Positions 1 to 8,669 of a DNA stretch of 64,000 bases are shown here, piece by piece. The translations under genes were made by a program, and so were the position numbers. Numbering within the stretch: the first letter of the stretch is position 1; each line of letters starts with the position of its first letter. Where the stretch lies: positions 62,001 through 126,000 of the forward strand of contig MKUH01000018.1 in the NCBI GenBank assembly GCA_001897745.1. Reading direction: 5' to 3'. The notes under the pieces are model-generated. The model saw nothing but the letters and a program-made list of their open reading frames with translations, was not told the DNA's origin and made no database searches. Source of the DNA: Candidatus Accumulibacter sp. 66-26. GTDB taxonomy: Bacteria; Pseudomonadota; Gammaproteobacteria; Burkholderiales; Rhodocyclaceae.

Positions 1-98
1 GCAGCCGCTACGGACTCGATTTCCCCAGGTTCGCCGCCAAGCTCGAACGCGGCAGCAAGCTCGGCTATCTGCAGCGCTCGCTCGGCGGCGCGGCCTAG
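1..98 (+). CDS. C-terminal fragment of an unidentified protein
   Basis: An open frame enters from the left edge and ends at the TAG at 96-98. It gives 31 residues ending in GYLQRSLGGAA. The stretch has ordinary codon use for this GC-rich genome and no start codon is visible, so it is read as the tail of a gene beginning outside the window. The 78 bases between its stop and the next gene, which converges on it, show no obvious terminator. The product cannot be recognised from so short a tail. Confidence 0.4.
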   Translation, partial: SRYGLDFPRFAAKLERGSKLGYLQRSLGGAA

Positions 99-176
99 CC
101 GCACAGACTCCAGGACGCGCCCGCATGCGGGAAGGCGGGCGCCGGGTGCGCCCGGTCCGACGCTCCCGGGCCGGAT

Positions 177-3044
177 TCAGGGGGCGATCCGGCCGTTGCG
201 CGCCGCGGCGGCCTCCTGCTGGAGGAAGGCGGCGTCGATCTCGCCGCGCAGCGCGTCGTCGTCGCAGGACGCGCGCAGATGCCGCTGGATCGTGCCTTCG
301 TCGCCGTCATGCGGGCCGGCATCGCCGGACAGCATGACGCGGAGCGTGCCGGGATGCAGTTCGCGGACGCGGCGCAGGAAGTCGTCGCCCGTCATCTGCG
401 GCATTTCCCGGGCCGAGACGACGATCTGGATCGGGTGCATGGCGAGAATTTCCAGGCCCCGGCCGGCGCTTGCCGCCGTGAAGACGCGCAGCGTCTCCCC
501 GGCGAGCCGGCGGGAGAGCGTCGCCAGCGCGTCGGGCTCGCCGTCCACCAGGAGGATGCTGCGCTCGCCCGCCGTCCTCGCATGCGCCGGAGGCAGCGCC
601 TTCCCCTTGCCCACCAGCGCGGTGAAGGCGTCCGCGGGGATTCCCCCGGAGAAGTGGAACCCCTGCATCTCGTCGCAGTTCTGCATGCGCAGGTAGCCGA
701 GCTGCGCTTCCGTTTCGACGCCTTCGGCGACGACCTTGAGCCGCATGCGGTGCGCGAGATCGATGATCGAAACGGCGATCATCGCCGCTTCCGGCTCGCT
801 CACGATGTCGCGGACGAAGGACTGGTCGATCTTCAGGGTGTCGATCGGGAAGCGGCTCAGGTAGGTGAAGCTCGAATAGCCGGTGCCGAAATCGTCGAGC
901 GAGAGTTTCACGCCGATGCGCTTCAGCGCGTGGAGGATGGCGATGGTCTGCTCCGGGTCTTCCATCAGCATGCTCTCGGTGACTTCCAGTTCGAGATAGC
1001 CGGCCGGGATTCCGTGGCGCGTCAGGGCGTCGTGCACGATCTCCGGCAGGTCGCCGGAATAGAACTGCAGCATGGAGACGTTGACGGCCAGCTGCAGGTC
1101 GCGCAGGCCGGCATCCTGCCAGCGGCGCAGCTGGCGGCAGGCCGTGTCGATCACCCAGGTGCCGATGGGAACGATCAGGCCCGTCTTCTCGGCGAGCGCG
1201 ATGAAGCGCCCCGGCGGCTCGAGGCCGCCGTCGCGGTTCCAGCGGATCAGCGCTTCGGCGCCGACGACGCTGCCGCTGCGCAGATCGACCTTCGGCTGGT
1301 AGTGCAGGACGAATTCCTCGCGTTCGAGCGCCCGCCGCAGGGCCGCTTCGAGTTCGAGCTGGGCGATGGCGTTGGCGTTCATGTCCGCGGTGTAGAAGCA
1401 GAAGCGGTTGCGGCCGTGGTCCTTGGCCTGATACATCGCGGCGTCGGCGTCGCGCAGCAGATCGGCGGCGGTGGCGCCGTCGTCGGGAAAGATGCTGATG
1501 CCGATGCTGGCGCCGATGTAAACCTCGCTGCTGCCGGCCAGCCGGAAGGGCTGCGCGAGGACGGCAAGGAGGTCGCGCGCGACGATGGCGGCCTCCTCGG
1601 GGCCGTCGATCGGTTCGAGCAGCAGCAGGAACTCGTCGCCGCCGAAGCGGCCGAGCGTGTCCTCGTCGCGCACGCGTTCGCGCAGCCGGAGCGCTGCGTC
1701 GAGCAGCAGCTGGTCGCCGGCGACGTGTCCGAGGCTGTCGTTCACCGTCTTGAAGCGGTCGAGGTCGATGAACAGCAGCGCCACCCGTTCCCCGTGCCGT
1801 TCCGCGCGGTCGATCGCATGTTCCAGGCGGGACTGGAGCAGCAGGCGGTTGGGCAGGCCGGTGAGCGGATCGTAGTGGGCGAGCCGGGCCAGTTCTTCCT
1901 CGCTGCGCTTGAGCTGGCTGATGTCGCTGAACACGCTGACGTAGTGCGTCGGCTTGCCCTCTTCGCTGTGCACGGTCGAGATGGTCATCCAGGCGGGATA
2001 GACCTCGCCGTTCTTGCGCCGATTCCAGATTTCCCCGCGCCATTGACCGGTGTCCAGCAGGCTGGCCCACATCGCCTGGTAGAAATCGGGGCTGCTGCGC
2101 CCCGAGCGCAGGATGCTCGGCGGCATTCCGAGCGCTTCTTCCTCGGAATAGCCGGTGATTTCGGTGAAGGCCTTGTTGACCGCCATCATGCGGGCGTCGA
2201 GGCTGGTGATCATGACGCCTTCCTGCGTGCTCTCGAACACGGTTGCGGCCTGCCGCAGCCGTTCCTCGGCATGGTGGCGCTCGGTCACGTCCTTGGCGAC
2301 CCCGACGTAGCGCGTCGTCCGGCTCTCGCGGTCGATGACGGGAAAGCCGTGGTCGCTGACCCAGCGGATCGAACGGTCCGGCCGGACGACGCGGTACTCG
2401 TGTCCGAAAGGCTGCACGGCGTCCTGCGCGGCGCGGATGCCGGCCGCGATCCGGGGGCGGTCGTCCGCGTGGATGCCGTCGAGGAAGGAGCGCGGTTCGG
2501 CGTAGAGCGAAGCGCAGGTCCGCTGCCAGAGGGTCTCGTAGGCGGGGCTGACGTAGTAGATCTGTTTTTGCTCGACGTCGGCCATCCAGATGACTTCGGT
2601 GATCGTCTCGGCGATGATCCGGAAGCGTTCCTCGCTGACCTGCAGCGCGTATTCGGCGGCCCGCCGGGCCTGCCGCTGGGCGCTGTCGCGGAAGCTGCGT
2701 TCGAGGGCCGGGACGAGCCGGGAGAGGTTGTCCTTCAGGACGAAATCCCACAGGCCCGCGCGCGACAGTTCGATCGCCGTTTCCTCGCCGATCGAGCCGG
2801 ACACCAGGATGATCGGGCAATCGGGCAGGCGGCGGCAGAGTAGGGCGAGGGTTTCGCGGAACTTCAGCTGCGGCAGGTTGTAATCGGTCAGGACGGCGTC
2901 CCAGCGCCTTTCCTCCAGCGCTTGCGACAACCCTGCCGATTCGTCGACGCGCAGGATGTCGATTTCCATTCCCTCGTGCCGCAGATGGCGGGCGAGCAGC
3001 TGAAAATCAGAGGGATCGTCTTCGATGTAGAGGATGTTGATCAT
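177..3044 (-). CDS. REC-PAS-PAS-GGDEF-EAL c-di-GMP signalling protein with a C-terminal pseudo-receiver
   Basis: This 955-residue cytoplasmic protein probably makes and/or degrades cyclic di-GMP in response to phosphorylation. Residues 1-115 are a receiver with an intact pocket (E8, D9, D10, acceptor D54, K104). Two PAS domains follow (about 135-255 and 265-380). The GGDEF domain has an intact GGDEF at 468-472 and an RDED inhibitory site at 459-462. The EAL domain has EAL at 597-599 and DDFGTGYSS at 717-725, so both catalytic domains look competent. Residues 828-905 form a second receiver-like domain in which the acceptor Asp is Ala878 and the acidic pair is DG, so it cannot be phosphorylated normally. 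It is the last gene of the minus-strand operon that starts with the histidine kinase at 6215, lying 3 bases after the response regulator. The kinase is its likely input, by inference. Confidence 0.9.
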   Translation of the reverse strand: MINILYIEDDPSDFQLLARHLRHEGMEIDILRVDESAGLSQALEERRWDAVLTDYNLPQLKFRETLALLCRRLPDCPIILVSGSIGEETAIELSRAGLWDFVLKDNLSRLVPALERSFRDSAQRQARRAAEYALQVSEERFRIIAETITEVIWMADVEQKQIYYVSPAYETLWQRTCASLYAEPRSFLDGIHADDRPRIAAGIRAAQDAVQPFGHEYRVVRPDRSIRWVSDHGFPVIDRESRTTRYVGVAKDVTERHHAEERLRQAATVFESTQEGVMITSLDARMMAVNKAFTEITGYSEEEALGMPPSILRSGRSSPDFYQAMWASLLDTGQWRGEIWNRRKNGEVYPAWMTISTVHSEEGKPTHYVSVFSDISQLKRSEEELARLAHYDPLTGLPNRLLLQSRLEHAIDRAERHGERVALLFIDLDRFKTVNDSLGHVAGDQLLLDAALRLRERVRDEDTLGRFGGDEFLLLLEPIDGPEEAAIVARDLLAVLAQPFRLAGSSEVYIGASIGISIFPDDGATAADLLRDADAAMYQAKDHGRNRFCFYTADMNANAIAQLELEAALRRALEREEFVLHYQPKVDLRSGSVVGAEALIRWNRDGGLEPPGRFIALAEKTGLIVPIGTWVIDTACRQLRRWQDAGLRDLQLAVNVSMLQFYSGDLPEIVHDALTRHGIPAGYLELEVTESMLMEDPEQTIAILHALKRIGVKLSLDDFGTGYSSFTYLSRFPIDTLKIDQSFVRDIVSEPEAAMIAVSIIDLAHRMRLKVVAEGVETEAQLGYLRMQNCDEMQGFHFSGGIPADAFTALVGKGKALPPAHARTAGERSILLVDGEPDALATLSRRLAGETLRVFTAASAGRGLEILAMHPIQIVVSAREMPQMTGDDFLRRVRELHPGTLRVMLSGDAGPHDGDEGTIQRHLRASCDDDALRGEIDAAFLQQEAAAARNGRIAP

Positions 3045-3047
3045 CGC

Positions 3048-3488
3048 CTACGCTCGCGGCGGTTCGTTCGTGACGAGCCAGTAGATGCCCAGGCGGGCGA
3101 CGGTCTCGGCCAGTTCGGTGAATTCGAGCGGCTTGCGGACGAAGCTGTTGGCGCCGCGCTGGTAGCTGTCCGCGCGGTCGCGTTCTTCGTCCGACGAGGT
3201 CAGCATGACGACCGGCAGCAAACGGGTGCGCGGATCGTTGCGCAGGCGCGCCAGCACTTCCAGGCCGGAGAGGCGCGGCAGGCCGATGTCGAGCAGGACC
3301 ACGGCGGGCAGTTCCTGTCCCGCGCGCCCGGCGAACTCCCCTTCGGCGAACAGGTAGTCAAGCGCCTGCTGGCCGTCGCGCGCGATCTCGATTTCGTTGG
3401 CCAGGTTGATCCGCCTGAGCGCCCGCAGGATCAGCATTTCGTCGTGGGCGTCGTCTTCGACCAGCAGGATGCTCTTTCTATTGTTCAT
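3048..3488 (-). CDS. single-domain response regulator, Rcp1/CheY-like
   Basis: The 146-residue protein is a stand-alone receiver. It has the acidic pocket E11-D12-D13, the acceptor Asp67 in LLDIGLP and the late Lys in VRKP. There is no output domain, and the long insert before the acceptor (around 48-60) is typical of Rcp1-type regulators that partner phytochrome-like PAS kinases. Its start overlaps the end of the small ATPase fragment by 11 bases, and its stop is 3 bases before the GGDEF/EAL gene. It therefore probably shuttles phosphate between the upstream kinase and other partners; that role is inferred from context only. Confidence 0.88.
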   Translation of the reverse strand: MNNRKSILLVEDDAHDEMLILRALRRINLANEIEIARDGQQALDYLFAEGEFAGRAGQELPAVVLLDIGLPRLSGLEVLARLRNDPRTRLLPVVMLTSSDEERDRADSYQRGANSFVRKPLEFTELAETVARLGIYWLVTNEPPRA

Positions 3489-3744
3489 GGCGATTCTCCG
3501 TTGCAGACGCTGTGGACGGGAGGGAAAAGCAGAAAGTCGCGCCGCGGCCGGGCGCGGCGACCGCGCGCAATTCGCCGCCGTGGCGCTGGATGATCCGTTG
3601 CACGGTCGCCAGGCCGATGCCGACGCCCGGGAACTCGTCCTGCCGGTACGGGTGCTGGAAGGGTTTGAAGAGCCGTTCGGCGTGCGCCATGTCGAAGCCG
3701 GCGCCGGCGAGAACGATGAAGCGCGTGCGCGGGGAATGCCTCAT
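3478..3744 (-). pseudogene. 88-residue duplicated fragment of a histidine kinase ATPase domain
   Basis: The frame runs from the ATG at 3744, which overlaps the TGA of the kinase gene (ATGA), to the TAG at 3478, inside the start of the response regulator. Residues 14-75 match the last part of the neighbouring kinase (GAGFDMAHAE, RQDEFPG, GIGLATVQRI, GATFCF), with about three residues in four identical. The N box is absent and the G1 box has lost its Asp-Asn (LAGAGF instead of ADNGAGF), so it cannot bind ATP as a complete HATPase domain. It is best read as a leftover of a tandem duplication or recombination. The frame is nevertheless open, overlaps both neighbours and may be translated by coupling. 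A role as a small kinase-interacting peptide is possible but speculative. Confidence 0.7.
3529..3706. repeat. imperfect tandem duplication, copy 1 (partner 3774-3951)
   Basis: The bases here align without gaps to 3774-3951 at an offset of 245. Long identical runs include the segments encoding DEFPG and GAGFDMAHAE, for example the run around 3679-3706. Copy 2 lies in the 3' end of the intact kinase gene and copy 1 forms the ATPase fragment downstream. The divergence is moderate and largely at the ends, which suggests an old duplication that has been kept in frame. Confidence 0.75.
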
Positions 3745-6215
3745 GGTGCCGCGCTCTCTTCCGCCAGGGTGAAGCAGAAGGTGGCGCCTTCGCCGGGCGC
3801 GGCCCGGGCGCGGATCTGGCCGCCGTGGCGGCCGACGATGCGCTGCACGGTGGCCAGCCCGATGCCGAGGCCGGGGAATTCGTCCTGCCGGTGCAGGCGC
3901 CGGAAGGGCTGGAAGAGCTGTTCGGCGTGCGCCATGTCGAAGCCGGCGCCGTTGTCGGCGATGCAGATGCCGCGCAGGCCGTCGATTTCGCCGGAATACA
4001 CGCGAATCGTCGTGGCGTCCTTTTTGGCCGTGTATTTCCAGGCGTTGCCCAGCAGGTTGCGCATGATCGCCTCGACCATGCGGGCGTCGCCGCGGACGAT
4101 CAGTCCCGGCGCAACGTCGGCCGCGAAGGCCCGTCCGGGATCGCCTTGCGCCAGTTCGGCCAGGATGCCGGCGGCGAGCGCCGACAGGTCGATCGTATCG
4201 TTCCGCAGATTGCCGCGCGTGCTGCGCGAGAGGGCGAGAATGCCGTCGATCAGCTCTCCCATCTTGCGGCTGGCCACGTTGATCTGTTCCAGATAGCTCT
4301 TCGCCTCGTCCTCGAGCCCTTCGCCGTAATCCTCGGTCAGCGCCTGCGCGAAGCCCCGCATGGCGCGCAGGGGCGCGCGCAGGTCGTGCGAGACGGAATA
4401 GGCGAAGGTGTCGAGCTCCTTGTTCGCGTCGAGCAGTTCGGCGGTCCGCTGCTCGACGCGCTGTTCCAGGCTGGCGTTGAGTTCGCGCAAGGCTTCCGCC
4501 GCCTGCTTGCGCTCCGTGATGTCCTGCACCGTTCCGTGGAGGCCGACGACCGCGCCGTCGGCGTCGCGTGTGCACTCGCCGCGGGCGGTCACCCAGCGGC
4601 GCGTGCCGTTGGGGCGCACCACCTCGGCGTCGCATTCGTAGGCCAGGCCCCGGGTAAAGGCTGCCGTGACCGCGTCCGAGAGGCGCGTCCAGCTTTCCAC
4701 GGTGAAGTACGCGCTGACTTCCGGATAGACCGCGGGCGGCAAATCCAGCGCGCGTCCGTAGATGCGGTAGATTTCCTCCGACCAGACGTGCCGGTCCTCG
4801 CGCAGGTCCCACGACCAGTTTCCGAGTCCGGCCAGGCGCTGCGCTTCCTTCAGCGACGCTTCGCTGGCCTGCAGTTCGGCTTCGGCTTCCTTGCGCTTCT
4901 GGATGTCTTCGATCACCGAAATGAAGTAGTCGGGCCGCCCGTCGGGGCGTCGTGCCAGGGCGACGGTGAGATTGATCCAGATCAGCGAGCCGTCCTGCCG
5001 CAGATAGCGCTTCTCCATCGAGTAGGTTTCGATCTCGCCCGCCAGAATCTGCCGCACGTAGGCGAGATCGGTGTGGAGATCGTCCGGATGGGTGATGTCC
5101 TGGAAGGTCTTGCCGAGCAGTTCCTGGTTGCCGTAGCCAACGATGTCGCACAGCTTCTGGTTGACCCGCAGCCAGCGGCCGTCGGGGTCGAGCAGGGCGA
5201 TGCCCACCGCCGCCTGTTCGAAGGTGGCGCGGAAGCGCTGCTCGCTTTCGCGCTGCGCGGCTTCCGCCTGATCGCGCCGGTCGGCGGCTTCCTCGAGCAG
5301 GCGGCGCACGCTGGCGATTTCCTCGATCTCCGGCGGCGGCGCGTCGGCGGGCGGCGTGCCGGTCAACGAGGCCAGCGATCTGCCGAGACGCCGGCTCGCC
5401 AGCGTACCGCCGAAAACCCCGGCCAGGGTCGCCCCCAGGATGAGGAAAGTCAGTGCGATGGCGGTGGCGATCAGCGGAGCGCGGTAGATGTCGCGCGGAA
5501 TTTCGAGCACGACGGACCACGGCGCGACGGCGGATTCGACGACGAAGCGCCCGCTGTCGTCCACCGCGGCATCGGCCTTCAGGCCTGGCGGCGCGCGATG
5601 GGCGATCACGTCTCCCTTGCCGTCGAGCAGGGTGAGCGACCAGCCGGGAGGCAGCGCCAGCAGGTCGAGGCGGCTCTGGAACTGCGCGGTTTCGAAAACG
5701 GCGAGCATGAAAAAGGCGGTCTTCCCGTCGCGCAGGCCGGGGACGGCGATGGCGATCAGCGGTTTTCCGGCGAGCGGGCCGGCAAAGGTGTCGCCGACCG
5801 CCGGCTTGCCGCTGGCGATCGCGCTCTCGACCGCGCTATGCCCCGCCGGCCGGGGCAGGGCGGGCAGTTTGCTGCCGAAAGGCACGCGCGTATTGAACAG
5901 CATGCGGAAATCCAGGTCGGCGAGGATGACGTGGCTGTCGAAGCTCTCCCGGAAACCCTGGGCTTCCTGATAGAGCGCCTGCAGGAGCGGCGCCTGGTCG
6001 GCGAGCGGAGAGACGGCGAGTATCTGCAGGGCGGCGATACGCGCGCTCAGGCTCTGGTCGATGGTGGTGGCGAAGTTCGCCGCGAGGTGGGCGGCCAGCT
6101 TGTCGCGCTCGGTCTGGGCGCGATGCACGCTGTCGATGGCGAGATAGGCCGCCAGCGCGATCAGCGGCAGGACGCAGATCCAGATGAGCCGGGTCAGGAA
6201 GCGGTGCAGCGACAT
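3741..6215 (-). CDS. membrane-anchored PAS sensor histidine kinase
   Basis: The 824-residue protein has a transmembrane helix at about 8-28, an extracytoplasmic sensor region to about 243, and a second helix near 245-272. Two PAS/PAC domains follow (about 325-445 and 450-570), then a coiled-coil linker, a HisKA domain with the phosphoacceptor His610 in SHDLRAPL, and an ATPase domain with N box NLLGNAWKY, G1 DNGAGF and G2 GLGIGL. It resembles the phytochrome-like kinases that pair with Rcp1-type regulators. It heads the operon that continues into the ATPase fragment (ATGA overlap), a single-domain regulator and a GGDEF/EAL protein, so it probably feeds c-di-GMP control. The ligand cannot be told from the sequence. 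Confidence 0.9.
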   Translation of the reverse strand: MSLHRFLTRLIWICVLPLIALAAYLAIDSVHRAQTERDKLAAHLAANFATTIDQSLSARIAALQILAVSPLADQAPLLQALYQEAQGFRESFDSHVILADLDFRMLFNTRVPFGSKLPALPRPAGHSAVESAIASGKPAVGDTFAGPLAGKPLIAIAVPGLRDGKTAFFMLAVFETAQFQSRLDLLALPPGWSLTLLDGKGDVIAHRAPPGLKADAAVDDSGRFVVESAVAPWSVVLEIPRDIYRAPLIATAIALTFLILGATLAGVFGGTLASRRLGRSLASLTGTPPADAPPPEIEEIASVRRLLEEAADRRDQAEAAQRESEQRFRATFEQAAVGIALLDPDGRWLRVNQKLCDIVGYGNQELLGKTFQDITHPDDLHTDLAYVRQILAGEIETYSMEKRYLRQDGSLIWINLTVALARRPDGRPDYFISVIEDIQKRKEAEAELQASEASLKEAQRLAGLGNWSWDLREDRHVWSEEIYRIYGRALDLPPAVYPEVSAYFTVESWTRLSDAVTAAFTRGLAYECDAEVVRPNGTRRWVTARGECTRDADGAVVGLHGTVQDITERKQAAEALRELNASLEQRVEQRTAELLDANKELDTFAYSVSHDLRAPLRAMRGFAQALTEDYGEGLEDEAKSYLEQINVASRKMGELIDGILALSRSTRGNLRNDTIDLSALAAGILAELAQGDPGRAFAADVAPGLIVRGDARMVEAIMRNLLGNAWKYTAKKDATTIRVYSGEIDGLRGICIADNGAGFDMAHAEQLFQPFRRLHRQDEFPGLGIGLATVQRIVGRHGGQIRARAAPGEGATFCFTLAEESAAP

Positions 6216-6897
6216 GGCGGTATCGAAGCGCTCGGAGAGCGGCGCGGCGGTTCGATGCGGCGCCGCGGGGCGGCCAGACGGACTCCGTTCGTCCGTGTGC
6301 GCGGCCGGGAAAAGGGAAGGGGGTGCCAGTCGGCCTTGTTGCCTGCAATGCGGGCGGTGAATTCGCGACGATTGTGCATGGGCCGGGATTCGATCATCTC
6401 TCTTGCGGAACTGTCGGGGGGCCGGGATTTATGACTATGGCGAGATCAGGGTACATCGTTTTCGGTATTTTTTTCCAGCGCCGATGCCAATTCCGTCTTC
6501 CTTGACGGGGGCGATAGTCCATGGAAAACAAAGAGTATTCCTCGGGGCTTTCTCCGGCGTTCGTGGAGTCAGTACGGCGGCTGCCGGCGTTTCCCGGCGA
6601 CAGCCGGGGGCGTCCGCAGGCCGCGCCGAAGCGTGCGGGCGGGGCGAGTACGGTTGAGCGCGAGGAGGGAGCGTTTGCCTTGCCCGAAGCGTTTCGCGAA
6701 ACCGCCTTCCGTTTGCCGTGGAGAGGGCGGGTGCGGGGCGCGTTTCCGGGTTTCCGGGCGCTGCCGCCGGGGTCCGGGCGCGTTCGCGCGGGCCAGGTTT
6801 TCGCCTTCTCCGGGCGGGGATGCGGTGTTCCTTGACGGCGGCGGGCGGCTGGACTATCGATAGAAGAGCATAGGCGGAAAGTCGTAAGGAGACGATC
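6216..6897. other. long intergenic region between a divergent kinase operon and a cupin gene
   Basis: These 682 bases contain no gene I can support. The region must hold the promoter of the minus-strand kinase operon and that of the cupin gene. Around 6430-6540 the composition becomes noticeably more AT-rich. The 11-mer TTCCTTGACGG occurs at 6498-6508 and again at 6828-6838, and beside these copies CGATAGTCC at 6512-6520 recurs inverted as GGACTATCG at 6851-6859. An open frame at 6521-6835 has no recognisable protein features and was not accepted. Confidence 0.5.
6832..6860 (+). promoter_or_regulatory. candidate promoter of the cupin gene
   Basis: TTGACG at 6832-6837 is followed after 17 bases by TATCGA at 6855-6860. 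This gives a good -35 box and a weak -10 box, 38 bases before the cupin start. The match is only suggestive. Confidence 0.3.
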
Positions 6898-7275
6898 ATG
6901 AGCACGCCAGTTGCGGTCACGAAATTCGAAGTCAAATCCCACGATTCCCCGGACGAGGTGCGCACGCCGCAGAAGACCCGGGTCGAGATTCTGCGTTTCG
7001 ACGGCTATACCCTGGGGCGTTTCAACTTCTCGCCGGGCTGGCGCTGGTCCGAATGCGTCAAGCCGGTCGCCAAGACCGATCTGTGCCAGCTGTCGCACGT
7101 CGGGTATGCGGTGGCCGGACGCCTGACGGTGCGCCTGCAGGACGGCACCGAGAAGACGATCGAGGCGGGACAGTCCTACACCATTCCGCCCGGCCACGAC
7201 GCATGGGTCGGCGAGAACGAGCGCTTCGTCGGGATCGAGGTGATCAGCGCGGAGCAGTACGCCAAGCCCGGGTGA
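6898..7275 (+). CDS. small cupin-domain protein
   Basis: The 125-residue protein is a single-domain cupin. Its conserved barrel has the segments LSHVGYAVAGRL and GQSYTIPPGHDAWV, which correspond to the two cupin motifs with His residues that could bind a metal. No signal peptide is present. The start ATG follows AAGGAG at 6886-6891. It stands alone on the plus strand, converging on azlD, with no partner gene to indicate a substrate. A sugar-binding, dioxygenase or sensory role are all possible for the family, so no function is assigned. Confidence 0.8.
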   Translation: MSTPVAVTKFEVKSHDSPDEVRTPQKTRVEILRFDGYTLGRFNFSPGWRWSECVKPVAKTDLCQLSHVGYAVAGRLTVRLQDGTEKTIEAGQSYTIPPGHDAWVGENERFVGIEVISAEQYAKPG

Positions 7276-7382
7276 TGCTGAAGTTCCGGTGCGCTGCGAC
7301 GGGGGCCGTGCGCCTTGTCCGGAAACTGCGACCACGGCGCCCGGAATCCGGACCCGATGCCGGGGCGGGAAAAACTTTCTGG

Positions 7383-7706
7383 CTAGAACAGAAGCTTGAG
7401 CAGGTAGAGCGCCGCCATGCCGGCGGCGATGGTGGTCAGCACGTGGCGCGTATGCCAGGCGACCAGCGCGGCGATCAGCGCCGCCCAGGGCTTGGGCGTA
7501 TCGAGCATGAGCGCGACCTCGCCGCCGTGCACGAAAAGCGCGCTTGCCGTCAGTGCGGCGAAGCTGGCCGGGGCGATGTGGCTGCTCAGCGCGCGCAGCC
7601 AGGGTGGCAGTTCCCGTCCGGCGAACAGGCCGATCATCGCGTAGCGGAAGAGGAAGGTGGCGACGCCCACGGCCGCCAGCAGGGCGAGCAGCGAGATTGG
7701 GTTCAT
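7383..7706 (-). CDS. azlD: AzlD family branched-chain amino acid export subunit
   Basis: The 107-residue hydrophobic protein has four likely membrane segments and the family pattern of a short AzlD partner (FLFRYAMIGLF near the start). The ATG at 7706 overlaps the stop of azlC (ATGA), so the two are translationally coupled. AzlC and AzlD together form an inner-membrane exporter known from branched-chain amino acid and azaleucine export. Specificity here is inferred from the family. Confidence 0.85.
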   Translation of the reverse strand: MNPISLLALLAAVGVATFLFRYAMIGLFAGRELPPWLRALSSHIAPASFAALTASALFVHGGEVALMLDTPKPWAALIAALVAWHTRHVLTTIAAGMAALYLLKLLF

Positions 7707-8590
7707 CGTGCGCGCTCCTCCTGGCCGGCGGCATTTGCGGGGTTCGCGTCCGCCGCGGCGCCGGTTACGCGTCCGCCCGTCCGTTCCGCGACCAGCCGGC
7801 CGGCGAGCAATCCGAGCAGCACGGCGGCCACCAGTCCGAGCTTGTACGGCAGCGCGGCGAAGGCGAGGGCGCCGAGCGCGGCGAACAGGGCCGCCGCCTG
7901 GCCGGCGCGTTCGCGCAGGAGCAGCGTGAGCAGCGCGATGAAGGTGAGCGGCACGGCGAAGTCGATGTCCCATTCCGCCGGGATGGTCGCGCCGAACAGC
8001 AGGCCTGCCGCCGTCGCGAGCTGCCAGGTGAGCCACAGCGTGCAGCCGCATCCCAGAAAGTACCAGTGGCGCAGATCGCCCGGCGCCTCGCCCGTGCCGC
8101 TCCCTGCGTCGGCTTCGCGTACGGCGCTCCTCTCGTTCGCTTCATTCGCGGCGTTTGCCTTCGTCGCGCCGGGAGCGGGGCCGGTTTCCGCCTGTCCGGC
8201 TTGCGCTGCGCGCTCGCCCTCCGCCCGGTAGCGCAGGATCGCCACCGCGTAGGCTTCGTCGGTCAGCAGGTAGGCGAGCAGCAGGCGCCAGCGGCGCGGC
8301 AGGTGGCGCACGTATTCGGCGACCGACGCGCTGTAGAGGAGGTGGCGCAGATTGAGCAGGCCGGCGGTCAGGCCGACCGGCATGGCGCCGGCGCCTGCCG
8401 CCAGCATCTGCACGATGACGAGTTGGGCTGCGCCGGCGAAGACGACGGCGGAGGCCAGCTGCGCGAGCCAGGCCGGCATGCCGGCGGCGAGCGCGCCGAT
8501 GCCGTAGAGCATGGCGAAGGGGGCGACGCCGAGTTGCAGCGGGGCTTCGTCGCGACAGCCGGCGAGAAATTCGGCGAGTTTCGGATTCAT
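7703..8590 (-). CDS. azlC: AzlC family branched-chain amino acid export permease
   Basis: The 295-residue permease is the large subunit of an AzlCD exporter. Family features include GVAPFAMLYGIGA near residues 21-33 and NLRHLLYSAS around 80-89. I take the ATG at 8590 rather than an upstream in-frame ATG because alignable sequence starts there. Residues about 124-171 form a charged Ala/Glu/Gly-rich insert between the third and fourth hydrophobic blocks, and there is also a short low-complexity tail. These make the protein some 50 residues longer than usual. It overlaps azlD by four bases. Confidence 0.87.
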   Translation of the reverse strand: MNPKLAEFLAGCRDEAPLQLGVAPFAMLYGIGALAAGMPAWLAQLASAVVFAGAAQLVIVQMLAAGAGAMPVGLTAGLLNLRHLLYSASVAEYVRHLPRRWRLLLAYLLTDEAYAVAILRYRAEGERAAQAGQAETGPAPGATKANAANEANERSAVREADAGSGTGEAPGDLRHWYFLGCGCTLWLTWQLATAAGLLFGATIPAEWDIDFAVPLTFIALLTLLLRERAGQAAALFAALGALAFAALPYKLGLVAAVLLGLLAGRLVAERTGGRVTGAAADANPANAAGQEERAR

Positions 8591-8669
8591 CGGGCGCGCG
8601 CGGCAGTGCAACCGGCGCAATGCGGCGGTCGTGGTCCCGGGGGCGGCATTTCTGCGCGGGGTGGGCGCT

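Noticed and set aside
279-2843. Long open frame opposite the REC-PAS-GGDEF-EAL gene
   Set aside because: It is an antisense shadow produced by high-GC codon bias. It has no recognisable domain, while the minus-strand gene has all catalytic motifs.
6521-6835. Possible 104-residue protein in the gap before the cupin gene
   Set aside because: Its composition is Arg/Gly/Pro-rich without any pattern, the overlapping frames look similar, and the start lacks a well-spaced ribosome site.
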